A DNA stretch of 8,950 bases, taken from the NCBI GenBank assembly GCA_947461495.1, contig CANHLV010000051.1, positions 1-8,950 of the forward strand, in the 5' to 3' direction. Positions 6,323-8,950 of the stretch are shown here, piece by piece. The notes under the pieces are model-generated. The model saw only the letters and a program-made list of their open reading frames with translations. It was not told the origin of the DNA and made no database searches. Every line of letters begins with the position of its first letter. Position 1 is the stretch's first letter. The position numbers were made by a program, and so were the translations under genes. This stretch comes from Chitinophagaceae bacterium (GTDB lineage: Bacteria > Bacteroidota > Bacteroidia > Chitinophagales > Chitinophagaceae).

Positions 6323-7312
6323 TTGAAACCAACAGGCATATCAGTTGTAATACCCAATTATAATGGAACTTCTCTGCTGAATGAGATTTTACCTTGTGCA
6401 GAAAAAGCCTTGTTGACTGTTGGATTGCCCAATGAAATCATTGTTGTGGATGATTGTTCAACTGATGAGAGTATAAGCTTTTTAAAAAATAATTTCCCTC
6501 GTGTAAAGATTATTCAAAATGAAATAAATTCAGGATTTTCACCAACCATTAACAAAGGGATTTTTTCGGCAACATTTGATCATATTTTATTGCTTAATAA
6601 TGATGTGAAATTGAATGCTGATTATTTCATTCATCAACTCAAATATTTCGACAATGATGATTGCTTTGGTGTCATGGGAAGAATTATCGGATGGGATGAT
6701 GATAGGATTCAAGATGGTGGCAAATATCCAGTTTTTCATGGTGCTAAAATAAAAACCAATGGCAATTTTATTCCTCATGCTGTAAATTCAAATGAAGTAT
6801 ATTATTCAATGTACTTATCCGGAGCCAATGCATTTGTATCCAAAGAAAAGTTAATCAAACTTGGTGGTTTCGATGAAATATTTGCTCCCTTTTATGTAGA
6901 AGATTTTGAATTGAGTTTACGTGCCTGGAGACTTGGATGGAAATGCTATTACGAACATCATGCGGTTTGCAGACACAAATTATCCGTAACCATAAAATCA
7001 AAAAACAAAAAAAATACCATCAACCGATTTTATTACAGAAATAAAATGTTTCTGCATGCCATTCATCTGCAGGGATTCAATTTATTCTCGTGGTATCTGC
7101 AATTGATTCCAGAGTTGATGATTAGGTTATTTACAGGCAGATTTTATTTTATAAGCGCCTTGTTTGATTTTGTCAGCTCACGTCATCAAATAAAAAAATC
7201 AATTTTCAACTTCAACAAACTTGCGACAAAAGAGGGAAACAAATTTACTGTGAAGCAAGTCGTTTCTTTGATTCGTAATTCTTTGGCTGAAAAAAACATT
7301 ACCCGATTTTAA
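6323..7312 (+). CDS. Family 2 glycosyltransferase (WbbL-like)
   Basis: This 329-aa GT-A-fold enzyme transfers a sugar from a nucleotide donor, probably to a lipid-linked or surface glycan at the cytoplasmic side of the inner membrane. Motifs: SVVIPNYNG (7-15), the nucleotide-binding VDDCSTD (42-48), LLLNNDVKLN (89-98) with NND at the metal-binding DxD position, the acceptor-site segment SGANAFVSKEKLIKLGGFDE (166-185), and the catalytic-base region YVEDFELSLR (191-200, Glu193-Asp194). The C-terminal part (about 245-285) is aromatic and hydrophobic, suggesting amphipathic membrane contact. The start must be non-ATG. An in-frame stop is at 6308-6310, and the first in-frame ATG is codon 118, after the nucleotide-binding core. 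TTG 6323 is the best choice; ATT 6320 is the only close alternative. There is no Shine-Dalgarno. The next gene begins 8 bases after the stop, so the two are likely an operon. The sugar specificity cannot be read. Confidence 0.92.
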   Translation: MKPTGISVVIPNYNGTSLLNEILPCAEKALLTVGLPNEIIVVDDCSTDESISFLKNNFPRVKIIQNEINSGFSPTINKGIFSATFDHILLLNNDVKLNADYFIHQLKYFDNDDCFGVMGRIIGWDDDRIQDGGKYPVFHGAKIKTNGNFIPHAVNSNEVYYSMYLSGANAFVSKEKLIKLGGFDEIFAPFYVEDFELSLRAWRLGWKCYYEHHAVCRHKLSVTIKSKNKKNTINRFYYRNKMFLHAIHLQGFNLFSWYLQLIPELMIRLFTGRFYFISALFDFVSSRHQIKKSIFNFNKLATKEGNKFTVKQVVSLIRNSLAEKNITRF

Positions 7313-7320
7313 TCAATAAC

Positions 7321-7956
7321 ATGACAAATTTCATTCCCATATTTCCATTGGCACTTGTTGCATATCCGGGAGAACAATTAAATCTTCACATCTTTGAACC
7401 CAGATACAAGCAATTGATTAAGGATTGTTTTGAAACAAAAAAAGCTTTTGGGATTCCTTCAGTTATTGATGGCAAGCTTAAAGACAAAGGAACATTAATG
7501 GAAATTGAAGACATCACGAAAATATATGAAGATGGCAAGATGGATGTGAAAACTAGAGGCATCCGCATTTTCAACATGTTAGAATTGATCAAAGAAATAC
7601 CTGAGAAATTATACAGCGGTGCTATAGTAACCTATCAGCCGAATTACAACAATGGAAGTGCTGCCATGATGAAAAACATTATTCAATATGCAAGGTCAAT
7701 TCATAATGATCTTGAACTCTCAAAAAATTTTGGGAAGTCTGATGACGAACTTTGCAGTTATGATTTGGCTCATCATATCGGTATGTCAATAGAAGAAGAA
7801 TATCAACTTCTGGAATATGAAAACGAATTGCATCGTCAGGAATTTTTAAAAAGACATTTGACTAAATTATTACCCGTAGTTCAAGAAATAACATCTCTGA
7901 AAAAGAAAATAAAACTCAATGGTCATTTTAAAAATATAGAAGGATTTTCATTTTGA
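7321..7956 (+). CDS. Stand-alone Lon N-terminal (LON substrate-binding) domain protein
   Basis: This 211-aa protein matches the N-terminal substrate-recognition domain of Lon protease but has no AAA+ or protease domain. Visible signature: the beta-rich start FIPIFPLALVAYPGEQLNLHIFEPRY (residues 4-29, with the hallmark LHIFEPRY at 22-29), the GTLMEIEDI strand (57-65), and the RGIRIF segment (79-84). A helical region follows from about 113, ending in a charged helix and basic tail (about 160-205). Single-domain LON proteins are widespread in bacteria, but their function is poorly defined; substrate or peptide binding is the usual inference. ATG 7321 lies 8 bases after the GT2 stop, indicating co-transcription. 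Its stop codon overlaps the ATG of a 22-codon ORF (TGATG). I see nothing truncated compared with other single-domain LON proteins of about 190-220 aa. Confidence 0.9.
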   Translation: MTNFIPIFPLALVAYPGEQLNLHIFEPRYKQLIKDCFETKKAFGIPSVIDGKLKDKGTLMEIEDITKIYEDGKMDVKTRGIRIFNMLELIKEIPEKLYSGAIVTYQPNYNNGSAAMMKNIIQYARSIHNDLELSKNFGKSDDELCSYDLAHHIGMSIEEEYQLLEYENELHRQEFLKRHLTKLLPVVQEITSLKKKIKLNGHFKNIEGFSF

Positions 7957-8024
7957 TGCTGGAAGAGCTGTTCATCATTATTTCTCTGCTTATTTACTTT
8001 CACAATTATTTGATTGTTTATTAA
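7956..8024 (+). CDS. Possible 22-residue hydrophobic micro-ORF overlapping the Lon-N gene stop
   Basis: The ATG shares its A with the TGA of the preceding gene (TGATG, 7954-7958), the classic arrangement for translational coupling. The product is 22 residues (starting MLEELFIII, ending LIVY, stop TAA at 8022-8024). It has two N-terminal acidic residues and then an almost uninterrupted hydrophobic, aromatic stretch long enough for one membrane helix. No family is recognised. In AT-rich DNA such a short hydrophobic ORF may well be chance, and only the stop/start overlap favours it. Confidence 0.2.
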   Translation: MLEELFIIISLLIYFHNYLIVY

Positions 8025-8070
8025 CCCTTATTTAGGAAGAATATTCTATTTAGATATTGTTGTTTTCACT

Positions 8071-8101
8071 TTTGATTATTTTCCAATGATGTTGACATTT
8101 G
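8071..8101 (+). promoter_or_regulatory. Candidate promoter for comM, giving a leaderless or nearly leaderless mRNA
   Basis: TTTG (8071-8074), a 19-base spacer, and GACATTTG (8094-8101), one mismatch from TAnnTTTG. Spacing is ideal for the Bacteroidota consensus. The predicted start of transcription (about 8105-8107) falls on or beside the ATG at 8105. The 80 bases between the micro-ORF stop and comM hold nothing else clear, apart from a 10-base palindrome AGAATATTCT at 8038-8047. Confidence 0.45.
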
Positions 8102-8104
8102 CTG

Positions 8105-8950
8105 ATGCTTATTAAAACATTTGGCAGTGCCGTATTTGGAGTGGACGCAATCACCATTACCGTTGAAGTTGATGTAAACAATCAGGGTAAGAACTACTTT
8201 ATCGTCGGCTTGCCTGATAATGCCATCAAGGAAAGTTTGCAAAGGGTGGAAAGTGCGGTGAAGAGCAATGACTATTACATGCCAAGGACTAAATTACTGG
8301 TTAATCTTGCCCCTGCTGACATCAAAAAAACAGGAACTGCTTTCGATTTACCCATTGCCATTGGCACCTTAGCGGCAACTGGCCAGCTTAACGAAACTGA
8401 CATCCTTATGAAATATGTAATCATGGGAGAATTAAGTTTGGATGGCATTATCAAGCCCATAAAAGGCGCATTGCCTATTGCCATACAAGCCAAAAAAGAA
8501 AATTTCGAAGGATTGATTGTACCTGCATCAAATGCAAAAGAAGCGGCGATGGTGGAAGGACTAAATGTTTATGGAGTTGCGCACATTAATGATGTTGTAG
8601 ATTTTTTCAGTGGCAAAAAAACCATCAACCCTACCACTGTAAATGTAAAAAATGAATTTTTAATGGCTCAGGGAAATGATGATATTGACTTTTGTGATGT
8701 GAAAGGCCAGCAAAATATAAAAAGAGCATTGGAAATAGCTGCTGCCGGTGGACATAACGCTATACTGATTGGTCCGCCGGGAGCAGGTAAAACCATGTTA
8801 GCAAAGCGATTGCCGACAATATTACCTCCCTTAAGTCTGAATGAAGCTTTGGAAACAACAAAAATTCACAGCGTTGCCGGTAAGATGCCAGAACATGCAA
8901 CTATTGTCAGTAAAAGACCATTTCGTAGCCCACATCACTCGATTTCTGAT
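8105..8950 (+). CDS. comM: YifB/ComM-family Mg-chelatase-like AAA+ ATPase (partial, 3' end outside window)
   Basis: ComM-type proteins are hexameric AAA+ helicases; in naturally competent bacteria ComM promotes branch migration when incoming DNA recombines with the chromosome. The gene is also common in species not known to be competent. The window holds the first 282 residues of about 510. The N-terminal ChlI-type domain, with a Lon-protease/S5-like fold, spans about 1-170 and contains FIVGLPDNAIKES (32-44), NLAPADIKKTGTAFDLPIA (67-85) and MGELSLDG (107-114). The AAA+ domain starts at DVKGQ (198-202), with Walker A GPPGAGKT at 223-230 and RPFRSPHHSISD at the right edge (271-282). Walker B, the sensor residues and the C-terminal domain are outside. 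ATG 8105 gives the family N-terminus (MLIKTFGSAVFGVDA), and an in-frame stop at 8093-8095 excludes upstream ATG or TTG starts beyond 8099. The fragment is intact as far as it goes. Confidence 0.95.
   Translation, partial: MLIKTFGSAVFGVDAITITVEVDVNNQGKNYFIVGLPDNAIKESLQRVESAVKSNDYYMPRTKLLVNLAPADIKKTGTAFDLPIAIGTLAATGQLNETDILMKYVIMGELSLDGIIKPIKGALPIAIQAKKENFEGLIVPASNAKEAAMVEGLNVYGVAHINDVVDFFSGKKTINPTTVNVKNEFLMAQGNDDIDFCDVKGQQNIKRALEIAAAGGHNAILIGPPGAGKTMLAKRLPTILPPLSLNEALETTKIHSVAGKMPEHATIVSKRPFRSPHHSISD

Noticed and set aside
8038..8047. 10-base palindrome AGAATATTCT between the Lon-N gene and comM
   Set aside because: It is short, AT-rich and single-copy in the gap, with no T-tract and no repeated half-sites; likely chance.

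Overview
The window looks like ordinary chromosomal sequence from a member of the Bacteroidota, perhaps the Chitinophagia/Saprospiria/Sphingobacteriia side. It is AT-rich. Several genes are preceded by TAnnTTTG-type -7 elements with a TTG about 18-19 bases upstream, and start codons lack Shine-Dalgarno sequences and follow A/T-rich leaders. These are known traits of the phylum. The exact lineage is inference.

Layout. (1) 1-1857, minus strand: uvrB (nucleotide excision repair), running off the left edge without its C-terminal end. (2) 1858-2047: a 190-base divergent control region with back-to-back candidate promoters for uvrB and typA and a hairpin in the typA leader. (3) 2048-3856, plus: typA/bipA, a ribosome-associated GTPase, closed by a strong intrinsic terminator. 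(4) 3935-5299, plus: a two-gene unit made of a 73-residue exported CxxC membrane protein and a divergent GT-B (GT9-like) glycosyltransferase. (5) 5318-6226, minus: a MeaB/ArgK-type GTPase, convergent with the glycosyltransferase. (6) 6323-7956, plus: a GT2 glycosyltransferase with a non-ATG start, followed 8 bases later by a stand-alone Lon N-terminal-domain protein and possibly a 22-codon hydrophobic micro-ORF. (7) 8105-8950, plus: a comM/yifB-type AAA+ ATPase, cut by the right edge.

The genes mix housekeeping functions (DNA repair, ribosome assembly, a B12-mutase chaperone, DNA processing) with two glycosyltransferases probably serving surface polysaccharide or LPS. They do not form one pathway. 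No intergenic gap exceeds 200 bases. I see no RNA gene, CRISPR array, insertion sequence, prophage or toxin-antitoxin signature.

I did not find a convincing new multi-gene system. The best leads are the small CxxC membrane protein joined to an unusual glycosyltransferase, very short or absent leaders before two genes, a non-ATG start, and the overlapping micro-ORF. All are modest.
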